Assembly: GCF_022843985.1 (NCBI RefSeq)
Contig: NZ_JALHMP010000038.1
Coordinates: forward strand, 1 to 33,415
DNA length: 33,415 nt
Direction of reading: 5' to 3'
From: Phreatobacter sp.
GTDB taxonomy: Bacteria; Pseudomonadota; Alphaproteobacteria; Rhizobiales; Phreatobacteraceae
The notes under the pieces were generated by a model. The model saw only the letters and a program-made list of their open reading frames with translations. It had not been told where the DNA came from and did no database searches. How positions within the stretch are numbered: the first letter of the stretch is position 1; every line of letters starts with the position of its first letter. Made by a program: the position numbers and the translations under genes. Of the stretch, positions 9,821 through 18,001 are shown one piece after another.

Positions 9821-10567
9821 ATGGTCTTGCCCCGCCTTCCGCATGCCGCCGCGCTGGCCCTTTGCGTGGCGCTCCTTCTTCCCGCCTCCGCTGGTGCCTC
9901 CGTCACGCAATGCACGGTGCCTTCCGTCGCCGCGGCGACGACCGGCGGCACGCTGCCCCGTACCTCGGCCCGGCTGAAGACGCGCGAACCGGTCCGCATC
10001 CTCGCCATCGGATCATCGACCACGGCGGGGGTCGGCAGCGGCGGCGCCGGCTTCGCCCACCGGCTCGGTCCGAAGATAAAGGCGCGCTGGCCGGACAAGG
10101 CGATCGAAGTCATCGTCTCCGGCGTTTCCGGCGAGACCGCCTCGGGCGCAGCCGGCCGCCTCGCCGGCGAACTCGCCCAGCACCGGCCGACACTGGTTGT
10201 CTGGCAGCTCGGCACCAACGACGCCAATTTCGGCGTCTCGGCCGAGGCTTTCCGCGCGACCGTGGGTGCGGGCCTCGCGGCCATCCGCCGCGCCAATGCC
10301 GATGCCCTCCTCGTCGATCCGCAGTTTTCGCGCTGGGCCGAGGGAAGTACGCGAACAGCCGAATTCGCCGGCATCGTCGCCAGCGAGGGGGCCCGGGCGG
10401 GCGTGCCCGTCGTACGCCGCTACCAGGCGATGTACCAGCTCGCCCTCTCCAACCGCAGCGCCTTCGACGGGCTCATCTCCTTCGACGGACTGCATTTGAC
10501 TGCGGCCGGCCACGAATGCATGGCCCAGCAGGTTGCCGGCACGATCCTGCGGACTGCACGCCGCTGA
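9821..10567 (+). CDS. Exported SGNH/GDSL-type hydrolase
   Basis: The 248-residue protein has a clear signal peptide (residues 1-26, ending PASAGAS). SGNH hydrolase blocks are in the right order. Block I is ILAIGSSTTAG with nucleophile Ser65, the Asp of the usual GDS being replaced by Ser. A block II Gly region follows. Block III is WQLGTND, with the oxyanion Asn. The catalytic Asp/His is in DGLHLTAAGH near residue 225. Such enzymes are esterases, lipases or carbohydrate deacetylases acting in the periplasm; the substrate is unknown. Start ATG 9821 has GAGG and GGAG upstream (about 9810-9819). A much longer same-frame reading to 8186 runs through two other genes and is not coding. It is 74 bases after the AbrB-like gene. 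Confidence 0.9.
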   Translation: MVLPRLPHAAALALCVALLLPASAGASVTQCTVPSVAAATTGGTLPRTSARLKTREPVRILAIGSSTTAGVGSGGAGFAHRLGPKIKARWPDKAIEVIVSGVSGETASGAAGRLAGELAQHRPTLVVWQLGTNDANFGVSAEAFRATVGAGLAAIRRANADALLVDPQFSRWAEGSTRTAEFAGIVASEGARAGVPVVRRYQAMYQLALSNRSAFDGLISFDGLHLTAAGHECMAQQVAGTILRTARR

Positions 10568-10643
10568 GATCAGCCTTCCGTCTTGCCTTTGCGGCATGTG
10601 GCCACCACATTGACGGCGCCGGCGGCGGGCCGGTTCTGGCCTC

Positions 10644-11852
10644 ATGAGCGTAGCGATGAACACCACCACCACGCCGACGACCACCACCACCGTCGTGCCC
10701 TCCCCGATGCAATATCTCGATCGCGCCACGGGCGTGCTGCGGGATCTCGGCCTCATGCCGGCGAAGATCGAGGAGCAGCCGATCATCCCCCTGCTGCAGA
10801 AGATTTCCGACCTCGACCAGGACCGGGTGATGATGATCGCCCGCACGCTGAACCAGGTGGGCGTCTTCAACGAGGTGGTCCGCAATCAGGTCGCGGGCAT
10901 GGAGATCGGCGAGCGCTACGAACTGATCACCCAGGGCTTCAACTCGATCCGCGACGACGCCAAACGGATGGTCGAGCAGCTCTCCGACGGCAGGCTGTCG
11001 ACCTTCGAGCGCCTCGAGAACGTCTGGACCAAGGTGCGCCGGGGCGATATCGCCACCCGCTTCGAGTCGATCCGCACCACCTATCTCGACGTCGCCCGGG
11101 CGACCAAGGACCAGATCCAGCGCGAGGTCACCATCCTCGACGCCTATCGCGATTTCCGTGGCGCGATGAAGCAGGCCGAGGTCCAGGCGCTGGAAGTGCT
11201 GGAAAAGGCCAATGACAAGCTGCTGGCCAAGCAGGCCGAGCTGAAGGCGGCTTCAGAGGCGGTCGCGGCCTATACCGGCACGGTCCCCGCCGAACGGGCC
11301 AATCTCGAACTCATCCGCGACACCAAGCTGCGCGAGATGCAGGACGAGGAGAAGCGCTTCCAGATCGCCAAGGACCTCTCCGACAACCTGACCATCGGCT
11401 ACAACACCTCCGAGGTCATCATGGCGCGCCTGATGCAGACGACCAACGCCAAGGAGCGGGTCTATGCCCAGGCCATCTCGTTCTTCTCCACCAACGACGC
11501 CGTCCTGACCGCGCTGAAGGCCTCCTTCACCGGCCTGCAGGGCCTGCATGAATCGACCCGCACCCTGAACGAGATGAAGGAGGGTGTCTCCAAGTCGCTC
11601 GAAACCCTGTCAGAGATCGGCGACAAGGTGCAGGAGGAGGCGCTGCGCGCCGGCTACGGCCCGACCATCCGCGCCGACGCCGTGAAGAAGCTGGTCGAGA
11701 GCGTCGTCTCCTTCCAGGAGAAGTCCGGCGAGATCATCTACGAGATGCGAAAGCTCTCGACCGAAAATTCCCGGGAGATCCGCGACGCGGTGGAGGACGG
11801 CAAAAAGCGCCTGTCGGCCCTCGCCGAGAAAGGCGCGGCCCTCGGCATGTGA
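10644..11852 (+). CDS. TelA-like all-alpha coiled-coil protein (first gene of an uncharacterised trio)
   Basis: The 402-residue protein has no signal peptide or membrane helix. The N-terminus is a Thr-rich low-complexity stretch (MNTTTTPTTTTT), followed by a predicted long alpha-helical and coiled-coil body of about 40-395. The layout resembles the TelA/KlaA toxic-anion-resistance family (PF05816). The strongly conserved C-terminal motifs of plasmid TelA are not obvious, so the family call is moderate; similar proteins are often annotated 'cell surface protein'. Two start codons are possible (10644 and 10656); neither has a strong ribosome site. It is 76 bases downstream of the SGNH hydrolase and followed, 76 bases later, by the DUF6384 gene. 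Position suggests a complex with the next two products, but no function is proved. Confidence 0.8.
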   Translation: MSVAMNTTTTPTTTTTVVPSPMQYLDRATGVLRDLGLMPAKIEEQPIIPLLQKISDLDQDRVMMIARTLNQVGVFNEVVRNQVAGMEIGERYELITQGFNSIRDDAKRMVEQLSDGRLSTFERLENVWTKVRRGDIATRFESIRTTYLDVARATKDQIQREVTILDAYRDFRGAMKQAEVQALEVLEKANDKLLAKQAELKAASEAVAAYTGTVPAERANLELIRDTKLREMQDEEKRFQIAKDLSDNLTIGYNTSEVIMARLMQTTNAKERVYAQAISFFSTNDAVLTALKASFTGLQGLHESTRTLNEMKEGVSKSLETLSEIGDKVQEEALRAGYGPTIRADAVKKLVESVVSFQEKSGEIIYEMRKLSTENSREIRDAVEDGKKRLSALAEKGAALGM

Positions 11853-11909
11853 GGGCATTGGCCTTGCGGCCGGCGCCACCCGACCGAAGCGCCCCGCGCA
11901 TCCCGCAAT

Positions 11910-11925
11910 CTGACCGGAGGGTCAG
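11910..11925 (+). promoter_or_regulatory. Hairpin carrying the ribosome site of the DUF6384 gene
   Basis: CTGACC (11910-11915) and GGTCAG (11920-11925) form a perfect 6-bp stem around the 4-base loop GGAG (11916-11919), which is the Shine-Dalgarno core for ATG 11929. The ribosome site is therefore displayed in, or partly locked by, a small hairpin. The inverted repeat is visible; a regulatory effect on the second gene of the trio is inference. Confidence 0.5.
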
Positions 11926-11928
11926 CCG

Positions 11929-12873
11929 ATGACCGATACCGCCGTCGCCGCCCCTCCGGCCGCGCTTCCGGTCGAGAAGCAATCCGACAAACTCGACGAC
12001 ATCATGCTGGCCATGGATGTCGTCGATACCCTGCGTCACGACCAGAAGGTCACCGAGCGCGAGCTGGCCGAGGGTGACCGGGCCGAGGACCTGATCGAGC
12101 GCCTGCGGGTCATCTACCGCAACCAGGGAATCGACGTGCCCGACGAGATTCTGCGCCAGGGCGTCAAGGCCCTGCGTGAGGATCGCTTCGTCTACAAACC
12201 GCCGCGCGAGAGCCTGTCGGTGAAGATGGCGAGGCTCTACGTGACGCGCGGCAGGTGGGGCAAGTGGGCGCTGGCGGCTGTCGCGGCGCTGGCCCTCGGC
12301 TTTGGCGCGCTCGCCTGGCAGGGCTATTCGGCACAGATGGAACTGACCCGCACCATTCCCGCGGCCATCACGCGCATTTCCGGCGACATCACCCGCGAGG
12401 CGACGGACGACATGGTGCGCACCCGCGTCGCAGCCCTCGTCTCCGACGGCCAGATCGCCGCCCGCGACGGCAAGACGGCGGCGGCCCGCGCCGTGGTCGC
12501 CGACCTTGAGCGCCTGCGCGACGACATCCGCACAGAATATGACGTGCGCATCGTCTCGCGGCCGGGCGAATCGACAGGGGTCTGGCGTCGCCCGCGCCGC
12601 AATCCCAACGCCATGAACTACTATGTCATCGTTGAGGCGATCGGTCGCGACGGCCGGCCGCTGTCGCGCTCCATCACGTCGGAGGAGGACGGTACGACGC
12701 GGGTCGTCACCCAATGGGGCGTGCGCGTGCCTGAAAGCCTCTACCGCCGCGTCGAGGCCGACAAACGCGACGACGGCATCGTCCAGAACGCCATCCTCGG
12801 CCGCAAGCAGCGCGGCCAGCTCGACCCGACCTGGCGCGAAGCGCTGCCAGGCGGCGCCATCACGAGCTGGTAG
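11929..12873 (+). CDS. DUF6384-type single-pass membrane protein (second gene of the trio)
   Basis: The 314-residue protein starts with a Pro/Ala-rich segment, then a helical cytoplasmic domain (SDKLDDIMLAMDVVDTLRHD through residue 95). One transmembrane helix lies at about residues 108-128 (WALAAVAALALGFGALAW). Beyond it is a helical segment of about 135-205, then a beta-rich domain of about 205-314 with MNYYVIVEAIGRDGRPLSRSITSEEDG. I recognise the N-terminal motif as the type named DUF6384, a family without a known role. The C-terminal part would be outside the membrane if the N-terminus is inside. The strong ribosome site GGAGG lies in the loop of a hairpin. The third gene starts 11 bases after its stop, so these two are co-translated or nearly so. 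Confidence 0.85.
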   Translation: MTDTAVAAPPAALPVEKQSDKLDDIMLAMDVVDTLRHDQKVTERELAEGDRAEDLIERLRVIYRNQGIDVPDEILRQGVKALREDRFVYKPPRESLSVKMARLYVTRGRWGKWALAAVAALALGFGALAWQGYSAQMELTRTIPAAITRISGDITREATDDMVRTRVAALVSDGQIAARDGKTAAARAVVADLERLRDDIRTEYDVRIVSRPGESTGVWRRPRRNPNAMNYYVIVEAIGRDGRPLSRSITSEEDGTTRVVTQWGVRVPESLYRRVEADKRDDGIVQNAILGRKQRGQLDPTWREALPGGAITSW

Positions 12874-12884
12874 GAGCACCACGC

Positions 12885-14354
12885 ATGATCCCCGGACATT
12901 CCGCCCTCGGGGGCATCGAGGGTGCCCTCGCCGAAATCCGCAAGGCCGAGAACAAGGTCAACCAGCAGCTCGACAAGGCCAATCGCGGCCAGGCCGAGGC
13001 GCGCGCCGAGGAGGCCGAGCGCTTCCGCGATCTCGCCGCCTTCCGCCTGAAGTCCGAGAGCGGGCTCGGCGGCCGGCTGACCCAGGTGGCGACCGAAGTG
13101 CGCGCGCTGCTGGCTTTGCGCCTCAACGACCGCAACAGGCTGGATCAGGACATTGCCGCTGTCGAAGCCGAGATCGACCGCATCGCCGCCGACCGGCAGG
13201 ACCTCGCGCGACGGCTTGACGAGGCGGAAGAGCGCCGCGAGACCGTGGCCAACGAGGCGCAGATCGGCCTTTCCGGCAAGAGCGACTATCTCGCCGCCAA
13301 GAGCGCGGCGGACGCCGCCGTTCAGGTCGCGCAGGAATCGGAGAAGAAGGCGGCGCTGGCGGAGCAGGAACTGGAGGAGAAGCGCAAGCCCTACGAGGAC
13401 GATCCGCTGTTCATGTATCTGTGGACCCGCGGCTATGCCACCCAGGCCTATGAGGCCGGCAACATCGCCCGCCTGCTCGATGGATGGGTCGCCCGCCTCG
13501 TTCGCTACAACGACGCCCGGCCGAATTACGCGCGCCTGACCGAAATCCCCAAACGCCTGCGCGAACATGCCAATCGCAGCGCCGGCCTCGCAGTCGACGC
13601 CCACGAGCGGGTGAAGGCGATGGAGAATGGCGCCTTTCTGGGAACCGGTGGCGAGGCTGCCGAGGCCGAGATCGCCGCCCTCCGCCAGGGCCTGGCCGAA
13701 CGCGATGCGGCGCGCAGTGCGGCCGAAGAGCGGCACAAGGAACTGGACACCCGCGCCGAAGCCTTCGCGCGCGGCGAGGACGACCGCTTCCGTCAGTCGG
13801 TGGGCCTGCTCGCCGAAACGCTGCGCCGCGAGGACATCGACAGGCTCTATGCCGAGGCGCTGAAGACGCCCGCGCCCGAAGACGAGGCGATCGTCGGGCG
13901 CATCCGCACGCTGCGCGATGCCAAGGAGCGCTTCGAGATCGAGGCGCGCCGGATGCGCGGCGAGCTCGCAGACCTGACGCGCCGGCGCGCCGAGGTCTCG
14001 CAGGTCGCCACCGGCTTCCGGCAGCGCCGCTACGACGCCGACGGCTCGGTCTTCAACAACGACGTCGTCGGCGCCCTGCTGCGCGGCCTGGTCACCGGCG
14101 TCATCAGCGGCGCCGACTACTGGTCGCGCATGGAACAGGGACGGCGCGGCAGCCGCTCCGACAACGGCTCCTGGGGCGGCGGCGGCGCCTGGGGCGGCGG
14201 CGGATCCTGGGGCAGCGGCGGATCCTGGGGCAGCGGCTCATCCGGCGGGGGCTGGAGCGACGGCGGGTCCTCGGGAGGCGGCTGGAGCGGCGGCTCTTCG
14301 GGGGGAGGATCCTCCGGCGGCGGCGACGGCTTCGATACCGGCGGGCGATTCTAG
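12885..14354 (+). CDS. Coiled-coil protein with Gly/Ser/Trp repeat tail (third gene of the trio)
   Basis: The 489-residue protein has no signal peptide. Residues of about 10-175 are strongly coiled-coil, rich in Ala, Glu, Arg and Lys (KAENKVNQQLDKAN). A globular segment YEDDPLFMYLWTRGYATQAY (about 168-190) interrupts, then a second coiled coil of about 230-385 follows. A short region VVGALLRGLVTGVISGADYWSRME leads into a 65-residue tail of Gly, Ser and regularly spaced Trp. The tail has four hexapeptide units of the G-S/A-W-G-x-G type, ending GFDTGGRF. Such tails resemble those of TPM-domain and other envelope-associated proteins, but no catalytic domain is seen. The ribosome site TAGGAG lies just after the DUF6384 stop. 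It ends 13 bases from the convergent nucleotidase gene; no terminator was recognised there. Confidence 0.8.
   Translation: MIPGHSALGGIEGALAEIRKAENKVNQQLDKANRGQAEARAEEAERFRDLAAFRLKSESGLGGRLTQVATEVRALLALRLNDRNRLDQDIAAVEAEIDRIAADRQDLARRLDEAEERRETVANEAQIGLSGKSDYLAAKSAADAAVQVAQESEKKAALAEQELEEKRKPYEDDPLFMYLWTRGYATQAYEAGNIARLLDGWVARLVRYNDARPNYARLTEIPKRLREHANRSAGLAVDAHERVKAMENGAFLGTGGEAAEAEIAALRQGLAERDAARSAAEERHKELDTRAEAFARGEDDRFRQSVGLLAETLRREDIDRLYAEALKTPAPEDEAIVGRIRTLRDAKERFEIEARRMRGELADLTRRRAEVSQVATGFRQRRYDADGSVFNNDVVGALLRGLVTGVISGADYWSRMEQGRRGSRSDNGSWGGGGAWGGGGSWGSGGSWGSGSSGGGWSDGGSSGGGWSGGSSGGGSSGGGDGFDTGGRF
14166..14237 (+). repeat. Four tandem 18-bp units encoding the G-x-W-G-x-G tail
   Basis: Units lie at 14166-14183, 14184-14201, 14202-14219 and 14220-14237. 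The last two are identical (GGATCCTGGGGCAGCGGC); the first two differ at a few positions (GGCTCC... and GGCGCC..., each ending GGCGGCGGC). They encode GSWGGG, GAWGGG, GSWGSG and GSWGSG. Length is a multiple of three, so unit gain or loss would keep the frame. Confidence 0.85.
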
Positions 14355-14367
14355 CCGCAGGTCCGGC

Positions 14368-15069
14368 TCACAGGCGCAGCATCACCAGGAAGGCGGTGAG
14401 GTCGTCGGTGACGAAATCGACATGGTCGTCGTCGCGCCCCTCGAATTCCCAGGCCTCCCTGAACACCTCCCGGGTCCGTTCCGGCACCACCAGCACGGTC
14501 TTCATGCCCAGCGCGTGCGGTGCCTCAAGGTTGCGGGCAAGATCCTCGAACATCGCGGCCCGGCGCGGTTCGACGCCGTGATCCTCCAAGAACTTCTCGT
14601 AGGTCGGCCGGTGGGGCTTCGGCAGCAGTCCGGCATCGACAATGTCGAAGACGCCGTCGAAATGGTTCTCGATGCCGAGCCGGCGCGTCACCGCCGCGAC
14701 ATGCGAATGGGTGCCTGAGGTGAAGACGAACTTGCGGCCCGGCAGCGCCGCGATGGCGGCGCCGAGTTCGGGATTGGCCTGCAGCGGCGAATGGTCGATG
14801 TCATGCACATAGCTGAGGAAATCGTCCGGGCTCATGCCGTGCTCGATCATCAGGCCGCGCATCGAAGTGCCATAGCGCCTGTAATAGTCCTTCTGCAGAA
14901 CGAAGGCCTCTTCGGTGGAGATGTCGAGCAGCCGGGCGACATAGGCCTTGATGCGCCCGTCGATCTGCTCCCACAGCGACAGATGCGCCGGGTAGAGCGT
15001 GTTGTCGAGGTCGAAGATCCAGGCCTCGACATCGGCGAAGGCAGGTCTGATTTCGGCGGCGCTGGGCAT
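14368..15069 (-). CDS. HAD-superfamily pyrimidine 5'-nucleotidase
   Basis: The 233-residue protein is a haloacid-dehalogenase-fold phosphatase. Motif I DLDNTLYPAH (about residues 20-29) supplies the nucleophile and acid Asp pair. Motif II is FVFTSGTHSHV. The Lys of motif III is in LLPKPHRPTYEKFL, and motif IV is AAMFEDLARN. The order and the DLDNTLY signature match the pyrimidine 5'-nucleotidase (PpnN/SDT1-like) branch, which hydrolyses UMP/CMP and some modified nucleotides. The ATG at 15069 shares one base with the stop of the upstream DUF1036 gene (TGATG), indicating translational coupling in the argB operon. From memory, a nucleotidase near argB is common in Rhizobiales. Confidence 0.93.
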   Translation of the reverse strand: MPSAAEIRPAFADVEAWIFDLDNTLYPAHLSLWEQIDGRIKAYVARLLDISTEEAFVLQKDYYRRYGTSMRGLMIEHGMSPDDFLSYVHDIDHSPLQANPELGAAIAALPGRKFVFTSGTHSHVAAVTRRLGIENHFDGVFDIVDAGLLPKPHRPTYEKFLEDHGVEPRRAAMFEDLARNLEAPHALGMKTVLVVPERTREVFREAWEFEGRDDDHVDFVTDDLTAFLVMLRL

Positions 15070-16073
15070 CAGGGCTCCCGGAAGCGGAGGGACGCACGGC
15101 GGCGCCCGTCGAAAGTGACAACGAGAAAATTTGCCGGCGAACCACCATGGGCGGCGCAGTCCGTCGAGCCGGTGATCTCAAACTCGCTGGTGCGGATGCA
15201 GGCCGTCACCGCACCGCCGAAGACCAGCGGCCGCCCGTCCCGCACCACCGGACGCCCCTCGGCGTCGACCGCCTCGGCGAAGGACAGGACCCGTGCCGGA
15301 TTACCCTCCAGCGGCGGCTTGAGACAGGCACCCGGTCCGATGCGGAACCAGCCGCGGGTGACGATGCGGCCGGCCTCCTCGGTGCCGAGCGCCGCCATGA
15401 TGCGGTGACCGGTATCGTTGCACCAGGCGAAGCCCGGCCCCTCGCCGGCCCGCAGCGCCGCCAGCAGGCGGTCGAAGATGTCGGGCAGGACGGCGGCGTC
15501 GGCGGGCAGGTTGAGGTCGGTGACGAAGGCGCGCAGCGCCGCATCGGTCTTCGGACCTTCAAGACCGTCGACCGGCCCGGGATCATAGCCCATGCGGGTC
15601 AGCAGGCGCTGGATGCCGGCCTTGCGCGCCTGCGGCAGGTCGTAATCCGCCTCTTCCGACAGGAACAGCACGCCGATACCCTCGACGACCGTCGGCCTGA
15701 CCTCGACGAAGGAGGCAAGGCGGTGGGTCGCCTGGCGGCAGGTCTGCGCGCCGGCCACCAGAAAGTCACCATCGCCAATGCACAGGCTCATATGATCAGG
15801 CTGGCCGAGGCTCGCACCCGGCGCCTCGCCGATTGGGCGCGTGTGGAGGAACAGGCGCCCCGGCGCCTCCGCCGATTGCAGGATGGCGCGGCACTGGCCG
15901 GGATCGAGCCGGAACCAGCCGCGCGTCGCGGCCGTGTCGCCGACGACCACGCCGATGGCCGCTTCGGTGATCACGCTCGTGCGGTTGCACAGGCGCGTTT
16001 CCGCGGCGGCGGGACAGACGAGGACCACGGCGGCCAGGACAGCCGCCGCAGCCACGCCGATCCGCTCACGCAT
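15069..16073 (-). CDS. Exported DUF1036 protein with central peptidoglycan-binding domain
   Basis: The 334-residue protein begins with a signal peptide ([19 protein letters not shown], cleaved near PAAAE, residue 24). Residues of about 25-130 are a DUF1036 domain ([14 protein letters not shown] ... [11 protein letters not shown]). Residues of about 140-205 are a PG_binding_1-like helical domain ([22 protein letters not shown]). A second DUF1036 copy fills about 212-334 ([14 protein letters not shown] ... [11 protein letters not shown]). The duplication is visible in the shared CN-[RD]-T and RGWFR-[LI]-[DG]-PG-x-C motifs. The paired Cys residues may form disulfides in the periplasm. ATG 16073 overlaps the argB stop by 8 bases; an upstream ATG at 16097 lies inside argB and would put eight residues before the signal peptide. 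Function unknown. Confidence 0.88.
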   Translation of the reverse strand: MRERIGVAAAAVLAAVVLVCPAAAETRLCNRTSVITEAAIGVVVGDTAATRGWFRLDPGQCRAILQSAEAPGRLFLHTRPIGEAPGASLGQPDHMSLCIGDGDFLVAGAQTCRQATHRLASFVEVRPTVVEGIGVLFLSEEADYDLPQARKAGIQRLLTRMGYDPGPVDGLEGPKTDAALRAFVTDLNLPADAAVLPDIFDRLLAALRAGEGPGFAWCNDTGHRIMAALGTEEAGRIVTRGWFRIGPGACLKPPLEGNPARVLSFAEAVDAEGRPVVRDGRPLVFGGAVTACIRTSEFEITGSTDCAAHGGSPANFLVVTFDGRRRASLRFREP

Positions 16074-16959
16074 GGATGAGCGTGCCGGCGCCGCCATCGG
16101 TCAGAAGCTCCACGAGAACGGCATGGGGGGTCTTTCCGTCGAGGATGACGACGCCCTCGACGCCGCATTCGATGGCGTAGATGCAGGTCTCGATCTTCGG
16201 GATCATACCGCCGGTGGCGGTGCCGTCGGCGATCAGCCGGCGGCAGTCCTCGACCGAGAGCGACTTGATGAGGTTCTTGTCCTTGTCGAGCACGCCGGGA
16301 ACGTCGGTGAGCAGCAGCAACCGCTTGGCCTTCAGTGCCCCGGCAATGGCCCCGGCAAACGTGTCGGCATTGACGTTATAGGTGTCGCCCTCCACCGAGG
16401 TCGCCACCGGCGCCAGGACGGGGACGAGGTCCTTGCCCAGCACGGTATCGAGAACCTTGGTGTCGACCTTGTCGGGTTCGCCGACGAAGCCGAGATCGAC
16501 CGCCTTCTCGATATTGGAATCGGGATCGCGGGCGGTGCGGCTGACCTTGCGGGCCTTCACCATGTCGCCATCCTTGCCGCACAGGCCGATGGCCTTGCCG
16601 CCGGCGGCGTTGATGAAGCCGACGATCTGCTTGTTGATCGAGCCGGCGAGGATCATCTCGACGATTTCCACCGTCTGCTTGTCGGTCACGCGCAGCCCGT
16701 CGACGAACTCGCTCTTGATGCCGAGCTTGGCGAGCATCTGGCCGATCTGCGGTCCGCCGCCATGGACGACCACCGGATTGATGCCCGACTGCTCCAGCAT
16801 GACGATATCGCGGGCGAAGGAACGCGCGCCACCCTCGTCGCCCATGGCATGGCCGCCATACTTCACCACGACGATCTCGTCGTCGTATTTCTGCATGTAG
16901 GGCAGCGCCTCGTTGAGGACCCGGCCGATATCGTGGGCATCGAGCGGCGTATGCGACAT
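16066..16959 (-). CDS. argB: Acetylglutamate kinase
   Basis: Catalyses phosphorylation of N-acetyl-L-glutamate, the second step of arginine synthesis, in the cytoplasm. The 297-residue protein carries [11 protein letters not shown] (about 34-44), the glycine loop [37 protein letters not shown] and GGMIPKIE. The extra N-terminal helix ([25 protein letters not shown]) is the feature of hexameric, arginine-inhibited enzymes, so feedback inhibition is expected. ATG 16959 is chosen over an extension to 17091: it gives the usual N-terminus and has CGGAG about 7 bases upstream. It is first in the minus-strand operon with the DUF1036 protein and nucleotidase; engB (yihA), its frequent upstream neighbour, is absent here. 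Confidence 0.98.
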   Translation of the reverse strand: MSHTPLDAHDIGRVLNEALPYMQKYDDEIVVVKYGGHAMGDEGGARSFARDIVMLEQSGINPVVVHGGGPQIGQMLAKLGIKSEFVDGLRVTDKQTVEIVEMILAGSINKQIVGFINAAGGKAIGLCGKDGDMVKARKVSRTARDPDSNIEKAVDLGFVGEPDKVDTKVLDTVLGKDLVPVLAPVATSVEGDTYNVNADTFAGAIAGALKAKRLLLLTDVPGVLDKDKNLIKSLSVEDCRRLIADGTATGGMIPKIETCIYAIECGVEGVVILDGKTPHAVLVELLTDGGAGTLIHA

Positions 16960-17030
16960 GAGCGGCTCCGACGGATCGCGTCTTGATCGGGTCGCGTCCG
17001 GATGCGCGACGGTCGCAGGGTCTTTACCCG

Positions 17031-17090
17031 ATTTGCCCGACAGGGTGAAAGCTGCAAACCGCATCGCGCCCCCGCGCCATTTGCCCGACA
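17031..17090. repeat. Paired 12-bp direct repeat in the argB/plsC divergent region
   Basis: ATTTGCCCGACA occurs exactly at 17031-17042 and 17079-17090, 48 bases apart, in the 242-base region between the divergent argB (start 16959) and acyltransferase (start 17202) genes. The spacing and location fit a pair of regulator binding sites. No protein can be named. Confidence 0.5.
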
Positions 17091-17141
17091 TGATCGACCT
17101 GCATGATCGGGGAAGGTGACAGGGGCGACGACACTGCCTAT

Positions 17142-17159
17142 GTCATCCCCCCACAGGCC
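17142..17159 (+). repeat. Intergenic repeat motif, copy 1
   Basis: GTCATCCCCCCACAGGCC lies here. An inverted second copy with a two-base GG insertion is at 18705-18724. Both are intergenic. The GTCATCCCC core is common in dispersed alphaproteobacterial intergenic repeats, so this is probably a short dispersed element. Confidence 0.4.
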
Positions 17160-17160
17160 C

Positions 17161-17184
17161 GCGCGCGGCGCGACGGCCGCGCGC
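17161..17184 (+). promoter_or_regulatory. GC hairpin just upstream of the acyltransferase gene
   Basis: GCGCGCGGC (17161-17169) pairs perfectly with GCCGCGCGC (17176-17184) around the loop GCGACG. It ends 17 bases before ATG 17202, with the ribosome site CGGAGA at 17193-17198 next to it. It has no T run, so it is not an obvious terminator; it may be part of the 5' leader. Confidence 0.4.
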
Positions 17185-17201
17185 CACCGTGATCGGAGAC
17201 C

Positions 17202-17903
17202 ATGACCGCACTCCGCTCCCGAGCCTTCGATCTCCTTCTCGGCGGCTGGACCGCCCTGTTCGGCGCCTTGATCCCGGCGCTGCTCTGGGCCGACGCCCGG
17301 CGTCTGCGCGGCGTGTCGCGGCTCTGGGTATCCGGCGTCATGGGGCTCCTGCGCACCGTCATCGGCCTCGACCATGTCGAGATCGGCAGCGCCAACCGCC
17401 CGACCGGGCCCTGCCTCATCGTCTGCAATCACCAGTCGACCTGGGAGACCATCGCCTTCATCCGTCTGTTTCCGGACGTCGCCATCGTCGCCAAGGAGGA
17501 ATTGCTGAAGATCCCGGTCTTCGGCTGGTACCTGCGTCATTCGCCGATGATCACCATTGACCGCGAATCGGGAACGCAGGCGCTGCGCCGCATGGTCGAG
17601 GGTGCCAAGGCGGCGCTTGCCGAAGGGCGCCCGGTTCTGCTGTTCCCAGAGGGCACCCGCAAGGACCCCGACGAGGCCATCGCCTTCAAGCGCGGCGTCG
17701 AACTGCTCTATGGCCGGCTCGACGTGCCGGTCCTGCCGGTCGTGGTCAATTCCGGCCGGTTCTGGGGCATCGGCAACCCGGCCAAGCGCCCCGGCACCAT
17801 CACCATGTCCTGCCTGCCGCTGATCCCGGCCGGCCTCAAGGCCGGCGAGATGATGGAAAGGGCGGAAAGGGTGATGGAGGAGGAACGCAGGCGGATCGGT
17901 TAG
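17202..17903 (+). CDS. 1-acyl-glycerol-3-phosphate acyltransferase (PlsC family)
   Basis: The 233-residue protein is a membrane-associated lysophospholipid acyltransferase. It has an N-terminal hydrophobic region of about residues 12-30. Motif I is NHQSTWET, with the catalytic His and Glu in place of the canonical HX4D, a substitution frequent in alphaproteobacteria. The acceptor-binding region follows, then motif III LFPEGTRKDPDE and motif IV VLPVVVNSG. It probably makes phosphatidic acid from lysophosphatidic acid, though other lysolipid acceptors (for example in ornithine-lipid synthesis) are possible. Start ATG 17202 follows CGGAGA. It is divergent from argB and precedes thiE by 98 bases. 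Confidence 0.93.
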   Translation: MTALRSRAFDLLLGGWTALFGALIPALLWADARRLRGVSRLWVSGVMGLLRTVIGLDHVEIGSANRPTGPCLIVCNHQSTWETIAFIRLFPDVAIVAKEELLKIPVFGWYLRHSPMITIDRESGTQALRRMVEGAKAALAEGRPVLLFPEGTRKDPDEAIAFKRGVELLYGRLDVPVLPVVVNSGRFWGIGNPAKRPGTITMSCLPLIPAGLKAGEMMERAERVMEEERRRIG

Positions 17904-18001
17904 CACGGCGGTGGCGCCTTGACTTGCCGCATGCCGCCGTCAGAGTCCGTTTGCCCCCGAGGGCCGTGAGCCCGTTTCATCGCCATCAGGAGCACGAGCC
18001 C

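Noticed and set aside
17904-18001. Possible TPP riboswitch before thiE
   Set aside because: The conserved CUGAGA and ACCUGAUC-type THI-box pieces are absent and the gap is too short for the fold.
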